Source: Anisakis pegreffii
Taxonomy: Eukaryota > Nematoda > Chromadorea > Rhabditida > Anisakidae
Direction of reading: 5' to 3'
Length of the DNA stretch: 64,000 nucleotides
NCBI GenBank assembly: GCA_035041965.1
Contig: JAPYMA010000367.1
Span: 1-64,000, forward strand
The translations under genes and the position numbers were made by a program. Below, one piece after another: positions 26,066 through 38,680 of this stretch. The notes below the pieces were generated by a model. It searched no databases, was not told the origin of the DNA, and worked only from the letters and a program-made list of their open reading frames with translations. Numbering within the stretch: the first letter of the stretch is position 1; every line of letters begins with the position of its first letter.

Positions 26066-29000
26066 TCACTCCATTCCAGCTCCTTTCAAATTCTTTCCAA
26101 TCACCGTATCGACAACCGAATCAATAACCAACTGCACCTGATTAGTATCAGTCGCACACGTTTCATGAATGTATATCTTCTTACCTGAAAAGGAACATAC
26201 AAATGCAAAATTTTGCGTACGACTATGTTCCAAAATGCTGAGATTTTGATCGAAGTTGATAACGACTAGTGTTGGAAACCGCAAGATTTTTCTCGGTGCT
26301 CATCGACCGAGAGCCCTGTCGGTGATTACTGCAACACGATATTCACTGACTGCCTAATTTTGAGCATCGGTCGGTTGCCGATCGGTTGTAACCGCCTGGC
26401 GGTTTGTCACCGCCACCGACCGAGCAGATCTGTCGGTTGCGGTCTGTGGTCACCGACGGTCGGGGACCACCGCAAAATCGTCAGTGATTACCGATCGATT
26501 TTCGGTGGTCACCGACCCAACACTAATAACGACATGATCATAACATCAACAAAAACAACGCTCTCCTCACGAAGAAAATGTATGTCTCATCAAATAGGAT
26601 ACCGTGTTTATTCTCGTTCAATCGGGTGAATCGTTTCTTCACATATGCAACCGAAGACTCATAGGAGTTATCACCTGAAATTTGATTCGCTCAATGTACA
26701 TCAGAATATTCAATCGTGTTATCGATGTTACTCTAGTCAAACGATGCACAATGAAGGTAAAGAGGTAATCATGAGATCAGCTGAGGATTAAACTGATGAA
26801 GTCAAAAGCACTGAGGTTCTCCAGAAGAATAAGAAATAGCTCACAATTACACCTGATAAGAGAACGCTTGATTTATTTTACTTGAATTGCGAATTGATCA
26901 TATGATACAATTTGCTTGGTAGTGATCATTCGGCACGCTCTCACTTACCATCATAACTTTCGAAGAGAACCTTTATTGGGACGATACGAATTTTTTCGAT
27001 GAACAAATCTTTTTTGTTCAGAAATAATATCATTGATGCCTTCAGAAACCATTTACTATTACAAATTTGAGCAAACAAATCCATTGATTCCATTAAACGG
27101 TTCTGAAATTGCCAAAAAAATAATGATGATTCAAACTGAAGTATCATTCTAAAAAGCTGAAAATTTGGAACAAATTCGCGATGTCAAAAATTTCTCGTAA
27201 ACTGAATGCAAATTGCACAGTTTCTCGCAACGCTTTAGAAGAGACACTCAAAATTAACCCAAAAACACGAAAATAATTCAAGAAAACAGCTCCAGACCAG
27301 ATGAAAGATTGCCATTTTCATACCGTTTTTCGATCCTCGGCCAACACTTGATTGTACTCGTTGATCGCAGATATGAAAATGATTGCGTTCACGTCGTCGA
27401 ATAAATGAATCCATTTCCGTCGTTCTGATCGCTGTCCGCCAACATCGAAAACCCTTCAAAAGCCACATTCATTTAGAGAAATGAACAATACAACAGCAAA
27501 AACACACTTCGCAATTGGATCGTTGCAATAACGATCAATCAATAAGCTCTGAAGATATGTCAGAAAAATTTGCAACTTCCGTAGTGTAACCAAGTCAAGT
27601 ATCTCATTCTCAAAACAAAAATCTAAATCCAAAGAATTTGAAATATAACCGAAACAAAGCACTTAATATCTTTAATTCAAATCTTACAATCAAAAGATTG
27701 CCACGAGCAATGGCTAAACGACAACAAAATGTTATGTGAAAGTGAATTCAATGAAGTACAGGATGGATACGAGCCGCAGGTATTTAAGGACGGAACGCGG
27801 AAGGTCGTGGATCTGGGATTCATATTGGAAAATACATGAATTATATCGTCAATGTCAAGTAATTCAATCGGTGCAATAACGATCAGTCAATAAGCTCTAA
27901 AGACATGGCAGAAAAATTCACAACCTCCGTAGAAATCAATGTCACCTTAAGATTATATCATCATCCGCTGAAAATTTCCATGAACGAATGAAAATTCTCA
28001 CATTCACTAGATGTTTTTTGAACAGAAAATGCGAAACAGAGGACGAAATTTGGTGTGCAAATGAAAAAAAGTGAAAAAAAAACACCTGAAAACGCATCCT
28101 TTAATAGTGAACTGCACCTGAACAACGCCAGCGGTTGGTACACGGGTGTGGAGAATATCCTGGACAGTTGGACGATAATTAGGCGCATAGATCCGATCCA
28201 AGTGTTCCATAAAACTGAGCAAAAATACAATAAAACAAAATTAAAATGCCCATCAATACAATATGTCATTATCAGATAGCTCAGAATAAAGTATTCTTAG
28301 CGATTCGGTTTGATTTTTCTTCTTAAATGACAATTTCATGAAGTTGGATATCAAATGAAATCGATTAACTCAATGAAGAAGCTATGATCATCAACGTAAT
28401 TCAGAAGTCAACTCACCGTAGGTCAGCTTAAATTTGCTGATTCTCTGATTCTGTTCTGAATATGAAAACGAACAAGCTCTACAATGCTAATTACACAGCA
28501 AACAATCTCTTATTTCTCAGTCATCAGTGAATAGTGTGATGATTCTTACAGAAATGCTATCGATGAATGAAAAAATACACCTTTCATCACGGAAAAAATA
28601 CCAGTTAAGCTTTACCAATGAATTACTATTACAATTAAACCTGATGAGGGCAGCAAATGAAGTGGAACAACAATAAGTGATTTCGATTGAGAATATGCAC
28701 GAAATTGTTCATTAGACTGTGATTGTGTGAATAATAAAAACTGACTATGCAACAGAGTCTCCCATTTGATATTCGGAACGTCTGGTGAAAGCTTTTTGCA
28801 CCGATCTATCATTCCATAAATCTGAAATATTTTTCCATCCTTCGAATGTTTCATTCAAAACCAAATTTGACCAAAAACCAACACTCATAACAACTCAGCT
28901 AATAATGATATTGATAAGAACCACTATGATTCGGAAGATAGCAACGAGCAGATTACTAAAAGTATCGATATCGCTGTGGACAACTTTAACATGAATGATA

Positions 29001-30937
29001 ACAAGGGTAACGAGAAATCGCTCGTGCTTATCATTTTGATCTGATGAGAATTGATCGATCTGAACGAATGCCTACTTTTCAATGCATCATAAATGTCCGG
29101 TGTTAACGGTTGTGAATCTTTTCCACAATCAACCAATGATAATATCCTCTTCGCGTCCATCTGCAAACAATTTTTTTTCGCATCTCACAAACAATCTCTT
29201 CAAATCCAAAATTTCATCTCAGTCATGCCAATCATTCCAGTTCAACGCCTCCGATGATCACTCGCTATGCTCATGATAATTTCTAGCTGAGATCAGTTGC
29301 TTCTGTTGACAGTTTTCCTCTACTATCGTCCAGTTGTTCATCCGATAATTTCTCACAACAGTATTTTTTGAAATAACCGCAGGAGTATCACTCGGAAAAT
29401 AGCACTGAAGAGCAAGCACACGAATTCGTGCAAAAGTAGAACCTCACGTTCTGCCAACTCCAAGCAATAGCCAAGTTGTGGTAAAGCCCTCAACAGATTA
29501 CTCATACCAGTTATAGTGTTACTATAAATAATCGCACGTTTGTCATCAATTTCGGCTTCAGTGAAACCATTCTTGTGCAGTATCCTGTAAGAAATTAGTC
29601 ATCATGTCGTCATGAAACCTCAATTTGTATGCGAGTACTGTATGGGAGTAACTGAAAGAGATAAGATAACTGAAGTCGTTCATTGCTTCGGAATTTAATG
29701 TTGAGTCATCGCTTAGGCAAAACATCGCTGCTTGAAGATAATTTATTCATAAACTACTGAAAAAAAAGGAAACAAGTATGCAATGAATCATTGTTACATA
29801 TAGAATGTCATTATGATTTCATTGCCGTCGAACGAACCAAATCTAAAGTCAGTTAATTAGATAAACTTACTGCATTTGTTTCAGAACAGTACTTTTGCCG
29901 CATTCGCCTGTTCCTGCAAAATATTCTCAATTATTGCGAGTCGTTTAGATACGACAGGTCTTGCGCCTATATTGTCTTGTGCTTGTATAAACTATGATGC
30001 CATACAAAATGATACGATCGTTTGAAAAAATATGAACTGTTCGGATTGATTGAAACTTTAATAAGTGAAGTATTCGTGTGAAATCAATCATATGTTTACT
30101 TCAATCTATCATAGAGTGATATGCTTAAAGAATTCTTAATGTACTTCATGAAGGCACACTTCCAAAGTTGATTTTACCTATCCATTACCTATCGATTTCT
30201 TCAATTATTTCAATTGTTCGTCAAAATCTATCAATGAATTTCTAATTAGACTATAAATTATGAGAGCGGATTAAAATAAATACAGTGAAATTTGTAGGAA
30301 GTAATAATCAGATCTGCATTGGAATTTCTCGCGATGATAGAGTTTGATCGAGCAATCTGAGACTTCAGTGTTTGGAAAATTCGAGTCTTCCGATGTTGGT
30401 GGTAAATGATAGTAAATATCTCGAAGTATGAATAAACTCTTGAGTTTCTATGGTATTTTTTCATGATCCGATACTCGAAACCAAACGTTATGTGCAACGA
30501 TGATGGTTATTTGAGACTGAAATTGTTGAGCAATTCAGGAATTCATTAAGCCCACGCTCGTCACAAACAAAAAACTTCAATCAACAGAAATGACGACGGG
30601 CAATGAAAAAATCACATCACGCTCCATCAGTACAACGGAAGACTTCAACGATTTACACTCTTTTATTTAACGCATAATCATCCGTTCTGCAATAAGCCAT
30701 TCTGTTCAATTCCTCTCATTAAATGACTACCCATTTCGTGCTTAATAAGCATCAAATTTGAACCGCATTTAGGTGTGCAACAAATAGTTCGACAAAGAAT
30801 TTATGCAGAAACAAACCGAGCAATAAAAGTTTCTGATTGCCGAGTTCATCCTTACGCTCCTTGTTCAGTTTTCGTTCAATTTGTTTGTTGAGGTTGGTTT
30901 GTGTTTGTAGTTCAGGTGTAGTGCAAACGGCACCCAT
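26066..30937 (-). CDS. odr-3: Heterotrimeric G-protein alpha subunit, ODR-3-like
   Basis: Ten phase-consistent exons: 30817-30937, 29871-29913, 29443-29584, 29076-29160, 28746-28821, 28086-28214, 27324-27453, 26949-27102, 26603-26674, 26066-26184. They sum to 1071 nt, 356 aa, full length for a G-alpha. It starts MGAVC, the classic N-myristoylation plus palmitoylation signal, so membrane attachment is expected. Motifs in order: P-loop GTGECGKST (41-49), switch I with Arg180 and Mg-binding Thr183, DVGGQ (202-206) with the catalytic Gln, NKKD (271-274), TCAT (326-329). The P-loop Cys, [14 protein letters not shown], the [12 protein letters not shown] segment and the AGM-x C-terminus match nematode sensory G-alphas, best ODR-3 as remembered; GPA-3 or GPA-13 relatives cannot be excluded without a tree. 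The C-terminal Cys used by pertussis toxin in Gi/o is replaced by Ala. AATAAA follows the stop by about 120 nt. Confidence 0.94.
26267..26525. mobile_element. hAT-type MITE with exact 8-bp target duplications
   Basis: A 259-bp element with inverted ends TAGTGTTGG...CCAACACTA is flanked on both sides by ATAACGAC (26259-26266 and 26526-26533). An 8-bp duplication and short TAG-type ends are hallmarks of the hAT superfamily. The interior is GC-richer than its surroundings, with repeated GGTCACCGACC/GGTCGGTG motifs on both strands and no transposase. It sits in the last intron of the G-alpha gene. Confidence 0.85.
27578..27858 (+). repeat. Dispersed repeat inside a G-alpha intron
   Basis: Lies in the intron between exons 6 and 7 of the G-alpha gene and matches 34555-34775 over most of its length (GTGTAACCAAGTCAAG... 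to ...TCGT(C/T)(A/G)ATGTCAAG) with a deletion in the second copy. It is bordered by a local direct repeat of about 60 bp (27526-27585 and 27873-27936). No coding capacity seen. Confidence 0.75.
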
Positions 30938-31897
30938 CAGAAGAACTTCTCTAGTATCTCGTCGACAGCAACCAATAACTGCTCATTTAGACGCATCAAA
31001 GCATACGTTATATGAAAATTGTATTGCAACAAGGTGACGATCAGTTCACTGAAAAAATTGAAAAAATAGAAAAAATATCACAAAATTGAAAGAATATCTT
31101 AAAAACGAAGTTCTACTCTTCACTTTTACTGATCACTATAGAATCAGTCACAAAGACCGACCGAACTTGAACGCCAGTATGTTTCCTGAGCTGCGGAACT
31201 ATCTAAAAGTCGATATCGTTTGAAAGGGATGAATCAAAGTACTACCTGATGAATGAAAGTATATCTCAATAACGCACCAGCAAACATGTTTATCACCAAA
31301 TCACATACATACACACTGTTAATGAATGTTCTCCACTACATCAGTGATCAGTTATTTGTATTGTTATTCTCATTTATACACCTATCGATTCGCTCACTCT
31401 TCCGTTCAAGTATTTCACTATTCGTTCACTCTTCCGCTCAAGTACGATTACATTATTTTGCAGTCGAATGCGCTCAGCCGCAAACATAATGCCAGTTTCA
31501 ACAGAACAATATGCACTTATAAATATGATCGAATCGAGAGCGACTAGCTAAATTACCTGACAACGAGTAAAATTTTCATTATGAGAACGATTTCTTTGTA
31601 TTTTTTCCACCAAGTTGAGATTACACATGAGTAAAACTTCTCAAAAAGTTAAAATTTACAAATCTAAGTTCAAATTTCTCAAGAAGAATAAAAACTTGCA
31701 AAATTATAATATCGCTGTAATTCTCTTACCAATCAAACAAATGTTCAAGTATCACGTATCAACAACTGTCACTATTCACTAATTGAAATACGCAATCAAG
31801 AAACGAAATTATTGTAAATTCTCAATTGATTTCGATCGAAAATGAGCACAACCAGATGATATCATGAATGATTATGACCAATGACTGATACTCATGA

Positions 31898-31973
31898 AAT
31901 AGCGTTTGGAATCATCTGTCTTCATGAAATTCTATCTCCGAATTTCATGAGACAGATCATTCCAAACGCTATT
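31898..31973. repeat. Compact hairpin with 34-35-bp arms
   Basis: Arms 31898-31932 and 31940-31973 pair with one single-base gap and one mismatch around a 7-nt loop. No coding potential and no clear target duplication. Confidence 0.85.
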
Positions 31974-34554
31974 ATTGTTAGCTACGCGGAAAGAAGAATG
32001 CCAAGGAAGGATGAATGTGATATTAGTGATATTGGTGATAACAGAGAGGCATATTGATTTGCTGATTAAATAAAAGACTAATATACAACAGATGCACTGA
32101 TATTCAAACAACCTATCCACTTCTCCATATCAATTATTCAAATCTGAAAGGCAAGTTCTATTTTGGTGCTGAAAAGTACATACATTAAAAAATGCCATAC
32201 TCTTTTGAATATGTTCTACTGAAGGAGTTCTGTTGGTATTCGAGAAAGCTAGTAAGACACATCCAAGCCCAGTTAAAGTTAAGAAATGAGTTTACCGGGA
32301 AGGATTCCAATCTATCATGAATTTGAAAACACGTATGAGATCAATATAAATCATTGTTTACTGAAGAGATTCTATCATTTGCGCAATTACTATGCGACTT
32401 CTCTTTGAAGATACTTTGTTCAAATGGGCACCTATTTTGACAACAGAATTTTTGAAGGAGACATTCTTCTTGAAAAAGATACCTTTTCGTCATGAAAAGA
32501 AATGCATGCATAGTGAGGAAAATTTTTGGTGACTTATAAAATATTTAAAGCATAGAATTTAAAACATCACTGGTAATCGAAATGCTAATACCATCAAACA
32601 ATCGTTGAAGACGGAAGAGGGTGGAGGTTTTAGTTCAGGATGTGAATCCATCATGAATGGAAAGGATGCGAATCTTCTCTTAATACAATAGGAATTGATT
32701 CTGGCCAAATACGAGCAAGCTATTCGAAGGAGGATGTAAAATAAGCGACACTTAATGAATATTACACTCATTGAGTGAGAACTCAACAAAAAAATTGTTG
32801 CCTACAAGTTATTATCAGTTGATGTTCTAGGCTGATTAAAAGTACATACTTCATGATCAAATGAATGCACATTAACAAGTGAAAATGCTGACGAACAGTT
32901 AATAAGACGTTATTGTGCATCTGAGCAAGAAATTTATGCAGTGTTCGAGTAGTGGAAGATATGCGAATAAAAATGGGTGAGTGAATGGCGAGTAACTGGG
33001 AGAGAAATATTGTACAATTGTGAAAGTACTATGAGTGAATTCAATTAACCTAACGTGACTTTGACACTTCATAGATTTTATGGGTGTGTAGAATATAAAC
33101 ATATCAAAATTGTTATCATGTTAATTATGACATTCAATGAATACTTTCGAATAGCATCCATACGTCGCTATGACAACTGCACGGAAAATGATTACTCGAT
33201 AGTTAATTTCTCGATGGTCACAGAAGTCATTCTACAATTGAACAATAATCGAAAACACCTTCACACAAAACAATAGACTCATTCAAACGTTCAAATTGCA
33301 TTCATTAATCTATCGTCAACACGAAAGTAATCAAATGTGCTAAGCTCAAGTTAAACTTGTAGTGAGTTTCATAGAAAACTTAATCAATTTGAAAAATGTT
33401 TTGAGTTGAAGAATTTTTTGGTGGAATTTGAAGAAGTTCATTGCATCAGTATGGTTCAACTTGTGTCTCATAGATTGTTGCCATCTTAAAACAACAATAA
33501 TGTACCGGAGGTTAAGCGCTATCGTTAGAAACGGAATAAACAGGAGATTCGGGGAGATAAATTCGTTAACTGCTACTCGTTCAATCGAACATATTGCGAA
33601 TAAAATGTGGACAGTTTTGCGCGGATTTCAATCGATTCAGAGGGGAGTTTTCGAACTTTTCATTCTCTTCCTCATGCATTTCATTAACGAGTCACTTGTA
33701 GTCGCTGAATCGTCGTCAACCGAGTTAATTAACTCATTTGTGAACATTTAATAAAAATCACCAACAAAATGGCTGGATCTCTGAGAGAGTTAGATCGTTT
33801 GAAGCAATCGAATGGAATTGCGACAAAAATAATTGTTTGGACTCTCGAAAAAGTTGAATGGCTAAAATGAGAGTTGAATAAATGATTGACGAGAATCTTG
33901 AACGAATGTCACATAGACGATTACATTGGCATGCGATAGCATGATATGCATAAAAGTAAGTTTAATTATTAAAGGTATTTCCGCAAACGAACGTACCTTT
34001 CATAGGATATAAATGTCACTATTCTGAGTAGCAAAGCGAATGTCCTTTGTTCATTACGAACGACACGCACAATTGAACATAACGATATGATTAACACGAA
34101 TTCAAACTAAATCCGTTCAGGTGCTCCGATTTCAGCAATGTACCATTATATCATTACAGCGAAAGCGTTTCATCGCTAAATTGACATCAATTCATCACTC
34201 CATCACTCCGGAAACAGCAAATTCAACGCGATAACTTCCTCGCATTACTTCCGCTAATTGATTCAGTATGACGCATAATCAACGATCATAAAGCTGTCAT
34301 CGATTTTGCAATCGACTTTAAGATTATGTTGACTTTATTTGTTTCGCAACCGATTTTCGACAATCGCGTAAAACATTCCAATCAAATAGCGATTGATTGA
34401 GAACCTCTAAAAGTCAGCAAATCCATGAAATCAGACTCGATTAAAGTTTCATCACGAACTCTTTCAATTACACATATTTGTTGGGCTTGAGCTTATAATT
34501 CGGCGAACGAAATTCAAACTCAGATGGATAAGGTGGGTATTGAGCGACTATTGC

Positions 34555-34775
34555 TTGTGTAACCAAGTCAAGCATCTCATTCTCAAAATATAAAACATAA
34601 ATCTAAAGAATTTGAAATATAATCCAAACAAAGTACTTGATATCTTTAATTCAGATCTTAAAGGCAAAAGATTCTCACGAGCAATGGCTAAACGACAAAA
34701 AAATGTTCTGTGAAAGTGCATTCGTGGATCCGGATTCGTATTGGATAGTGCATGGTTTATATCGTTGACGTCAAG
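34555..34775 (+). repeat. Second copy of the G-alpha intron repeat
   Basis: Same orientation as 27578-27858, roughly 85% alike where aligned, lacking about 60 bp of its interior. Confidence 0.75.
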
Positions 34776-35800
34776 TGTAAAGTCATAATTGACAGAATAA
34801 GTCAATCGTCATTGTGATATTATAAAAGTCGTCATTGTTGTGAAACTATTGTGATTCATCATTGCTGCTGATTATTGTAAACTGAATATTGTGTGAAGAT
34901 ATTGTAAGCCAAGTTGGCCAATTGTTATTATTGTTAAGAATATTATTGAGAGCTAAGTAATAAATACTATATTAAGCTCCCACTGCATATCCACCGCACC
35001 TATATTTTTACTCTTGTTACTCACTTGATGTGATGTTCGATCATAAGCTGAAGACAGGATCAGGATCCATTGTCGTATAAACTTGAACTGCTGAATTTGA
35101 ATGCGATAGTGTAGAAATATCAAGCTACCTGTATGCTGAGGTATGCTCAGCAGATTGATGCTTTCTGTACACCTGAAGATTCATCAGATTATCGAGTACC
35201 ACTACACTATATTTTTTGTGAAGATATTTTGCTTAGTTCCAGCCGGATATGTAGCCAAATTTTTAATGGAATATCGTATAGCTGAGCGATTTCTGTGTGC
35301 TATCAAACCACCAACTCTCTATTGGCGGAGTGTTACGGTGTGCATTTGGCACTTCAAGCATTTGATTTCTTAATAATTGAACAAATTTTATAATGTCGTT
35401 AATTTCGAAGGGATTTTGTTACGAAACAAATGGATTTACGCTTTCTACATGCTTCTTGACAATTTACGAGCAATCGTGCGAATATTCTGGTGCGATCTGT
35501 TCCGGACTTTTAAAATTTTGTAGTCAACGTAAATCTCTCTAAACTCGCAGATAAATTTGTTCTCAGTGTTTCTATCATCCGTATTTTAAGTTTTCTTTGC
35601 CCCATTCAATTTCATTTGTTGAATATTTAACTGTATGATCAGGCGATGCCGAATTTTTCCCGTAGTAGTCAAGTGGTTGTTGAAATTTGGAAATGATCAA
35701 CGTCCCAAACTTTTCTTTAAATGAAACTTTCATATCCAGGATTATCTCGGCTGGGTTACTCGTTTCACGTTTCATCAGTTGTAGTCAACGTAGCCACAAA

Positions 35801-36884
35801 ATGACTGGAATGACCTACTGGGTGGTGAGACATGCGGAACGGGAGGACAACATCAGTTCAGCGTGGCGGAAAACTTCTTCGTTGAAGAGTGACAACTCAC
35901 CATTGTCAAAACGTGGCCAAAGTAAATCTCTCTAAACTTCATCCTTAAAAATCTCTAAAAAAAACTCTTCATTCTTGAAGAATGTTCGTGCCATAAACAT
36001 TCTTTGAATCGAATCCATCACCCGAAGGTAATGATTTCATTACTGAAGAGTATTAATTGAAGAGCAAGCTGACGAGACCGCTAAACGTTTCGAAAATATT
36101 CATTTGGATCATGTCATTGTGTCACCGTTTGATCGAACCCTCGAAACAGCGACGAGGATTCTGAAAAATCGTAATATTCCGATAGAAGTGGAACCAGGAC
36201 TGGTGGAGGTTCATCTTTCATATAATTAGCTGAATTCCAACTTCGAGGATTTCCGCGTGAAAAATCCGAATATTATTCAAATCTGAACAATTTGGTTCCA
36301 TGGAAATCTTTCACAAGAAACACTGCACCACTTCAGGGCCTGTACATGTGCGAGGATCCTCCAGGCTACGAAAGTCTTGAAGTTTTGAAGCAAAAATACC
36401 CACTCATCGACACATCGTATAAATCAGTTATGCCGTGGAAATTACCACGTGAGGGTTACGGTGACGATGCATGTACTGGACGCGTGGCAAAAACTTTAGA
36501 CGGTCTAGCGCAACGATATCCCGGTAATGCTTATCGCAATTCCCGTTTGTTTAAGTGGAACGTTTTTTTTAAAACTGTCTTTAGACTTCTTCGAATTTAT
36601 CAGTCTTAACAAATGTTAACAGATTTTTGATTGCCGATTCCATACAGCCACTGCAAAGTGTGAGAATTTTTTAAATTTAGCCTAATCTTACAGGCAAAAC
36701 GTTAATGTTGGTATCACACGGTGCTCCAATAGGCGCAATTCATGAAATTCTATGTGGAAGCTGGAAGTACGTCGGTCAAGCTACTGTATCGAAATTCGTC
36801 GAGGTGCAACCAGGAAAATTCAAAAAAGAATTGAGCAGTGATTCATCGCATTTGAGTGATCAATCAAATCTGAGGCCTTGGTGA
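35801..36884 (+). CDS. Histidine phosphatase (phosphoglycerate-mutase-like, UBASH3/TULA-type), paralogue A
   Basis: Four exons, 35801-35921, 36063-36208, 36337-36523 and 36694-36884, join in phase to 645 nt, 214 aa. The fold is the branch-1 histidine phosphatase superfamily: the phospho-accepting His11 in VVRHAERED, Arg65 in SPFDRTLETA, Glu84 in VEPGL, and the second catalytic His160 in LVSHGAP are all present, so it should be an active phosphatase. The RHAERED and SHGA surroundings recall the UBASH3 phosphatase domain and small nematode relatives; no UBA or SH3 domain is encoded here. The substrate is unknown. The ATG is chosen because it directly precedes the conserved first strand; a cis-spliced upstream exon is possible. 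Exons 2 and 4 have exactly the same lengths (146 and 191 nt) as the matching exons of paralogue B 2.2 kb downstream. AATAAA occurs at 37200. Confidence 0.88.
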
Positions 36885-37987
36885 TCACTGTTCTGTGGTT
36901 ACCACTGTACCTTTGCCAGTGAAACCATCTGTATTTCCATCTATAATATCTTAAACGATCTACCGTCTGATTATCTCAATATTCAGCTGTCATGTTGTTC
37001 TCATTAGCTTCTAATGTTATTCAAAAATTCAGATACTTCACTTTCATCTTTGTTGATAGTGATACTATCATAATCCACTTTGTGTGGTTGTTATTTGCTC
37101 TGTTGAATTATCAATGTTCATTTCAATGGAGTAAAATCCTAAGGAAACGTTGAAGAATTGTGTTTTCTCGACAGTTTTCGAGTTTTATAGCGATATACAA
37201 ATAAACTGTAAAGATTCTAGTGTATTCGTATTGTAAATCGAAATGTTTTTCTATTGAAATTCTTTTTCATCTCATCTCATTATCGACTATTTTAATATTT
37301 AATCGCGACTGATACTCTTTCCGGTGAATTGTGCACGTTTCCGAAATAAATTCGCATTGTCATAGTATTATTCTGAATGAGTCGAAGAATTTGTCTAACA
37401 ATGTAAGAATAAATGATGTGAACGTTCCGAAATTTTTCAATTTTTTGAAAATTTTTCGTGAGGCGGTTATCTCCCCAGAAAAACGTGCTTCCTTCTTCGG
37501 GAACTAGATTTTTCTCTTCAAACCAAATGCTGAATTAGTTTCGCTTAATTTTAGTGCTTCTGAAAATCTTCCGGTGTGTTCCGATTCATCTCTTGTTCTC
37601 ACTTCCGATATAGTGCTTAGAATCTGTGTGATTAATTTATGCTATTACATTACACTTTCTTAGATGTTCTCACTCTCGATTTCATTTAATATTGCCAAGT
37701 GTTTTTGAAAAATTATCAAATTTCTATTGCATGTTACATTATTAGAATAAACTTTCTCTTGATCGACAGTGTCGAATGGAGTCATTCTGATTACAGACTA
37801 CTGATCTTGATAAAATGTACTCTTAGATGATTGATGTGATCGAAACAAGAAGAATGAGTGACATATAAATTTTTCAAATGAGATTAAGTTAAGCAGAAAG
37901 AGGGTATTTATATCGATATTTATGTTTGTATAGACAATAAACTATCAGATTTTGATTGGAACGACGCATACACCGTCTTGCAAATTT

Positions 37988-38146
37988 CTAACCTGAAGAA
38001 AAAAGTGTAGTGGTTTTGCTCATCCGCAAGAAACCGTATCCAATCCTGAATCTCCAGTATTCCGTTGCTGCAGTTTCTGTTGAATGTGAGCGATTGTCCC
38101 TGATAGATGGATCAGTTTCGTTTCTATTATTAGAGTAAATGTTGAG
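37988..38146 (-). pseudogene. Coding-like fragment, copy 1 of a local duplicated family
   Basis: An open minus-strand frame of about 52 codons without a clear start. It matches copy 2 at 38499-38666 across the block DPSIRDNRS...STETAA...GFLR-x-SKTT. Between the copies many differences in this frame are synonymous (ATC/ATT, AGG/AGA twice, TTC/TTT, ACC/ACT), which suggests past selection for protein. Other frames are also partly open, so the frame choice is not secure. The family was not recognised. It lies between the two histidine-phosphatase genes on the opposite strand. Confidence 0.35.
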
Positions 38147-38498
38147 TTACGAATGAGTGGTTGAATGACGTTTACTACGAATAATTGTGAATATCCGCGA
38201 TATTTAACTGAAGAACGATTACGATACAATTAAGTGAATAATAACACGATAGCTGAATTAATTGAATAATAATATATTAAGAAGCCAACGTTGGCTGAGC
38301 ACACATTGATTTGAATGGTTATGGAATAGGAGTAGATTTAGATTCCGACATCTCTGATCGCCATCGCTCCTCGCACTAGCTTGTAGCCTTTATATCATCG
38401 TCCATTCTCACGTTCCTAAAAGATCATATTTGTAGATAGTTTCTAAAAATATGATCTTTTGTAGATATCAGATTTTCGATTGAAACGGTGCGGCGCAT

Positions 38499-38666
38499 TC
38501 ACCGTTTTGTAGATTTCCCATCTGAAGTAAACAACGCAGTAGTTTTGCTCACCCGCAAGAAACCGTGTGTAGTTCTAAATCTGGAACATTCCATTGCTGC
38601 AGTTTCTGTTGACTGTGAGCGATTGTCTCTAATAGATGGATCAATTTTGTTTGTATAGATCAAATC
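38499..38666 (-). pseudogene. Coding-like fragment, copy 2 of a local duplicated family
   Basis: Open minus-strand frame of 55 codons ending at a TGA, aligned over nearly its whole length to copy 1 half a kilobase away. Neither copy has an obvious initiator or complete exon structure, so these may be exons of diverged genes or relics. The C-terminal end differs because copy 1 meets a stop earlier. Confidence 0.35.
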
Positions 38667-38680
38667 TTATGATACAATTC

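Larger units (their letters stand above)
30938..35800. other. Intergenic between the G-alpha gene and phosphatase A
   Basis: Head-to-head spacing of the two genes means both promoters lie here. A 107-codon plus-strand ORF at 33428-33751 has no motif and is doubtful. The hairpin at 31898 and the repeat at 34555 are listed separately. Confidence 0.5.

Noticed and set aside
33428..33751. 107-codon plus-strand ORF
   Set aside because: No recognisable motif, no neighbouring exons; could be chance in this amount of sequence. Left as intergenic.
38522..38552. A 31-nt intron joining two frames in the coding-like copies 1 and 2
   Set aside because: Too short for a nematode intron, and copy 1 lacks the GT; another frame reads straight through with better codon agreement.
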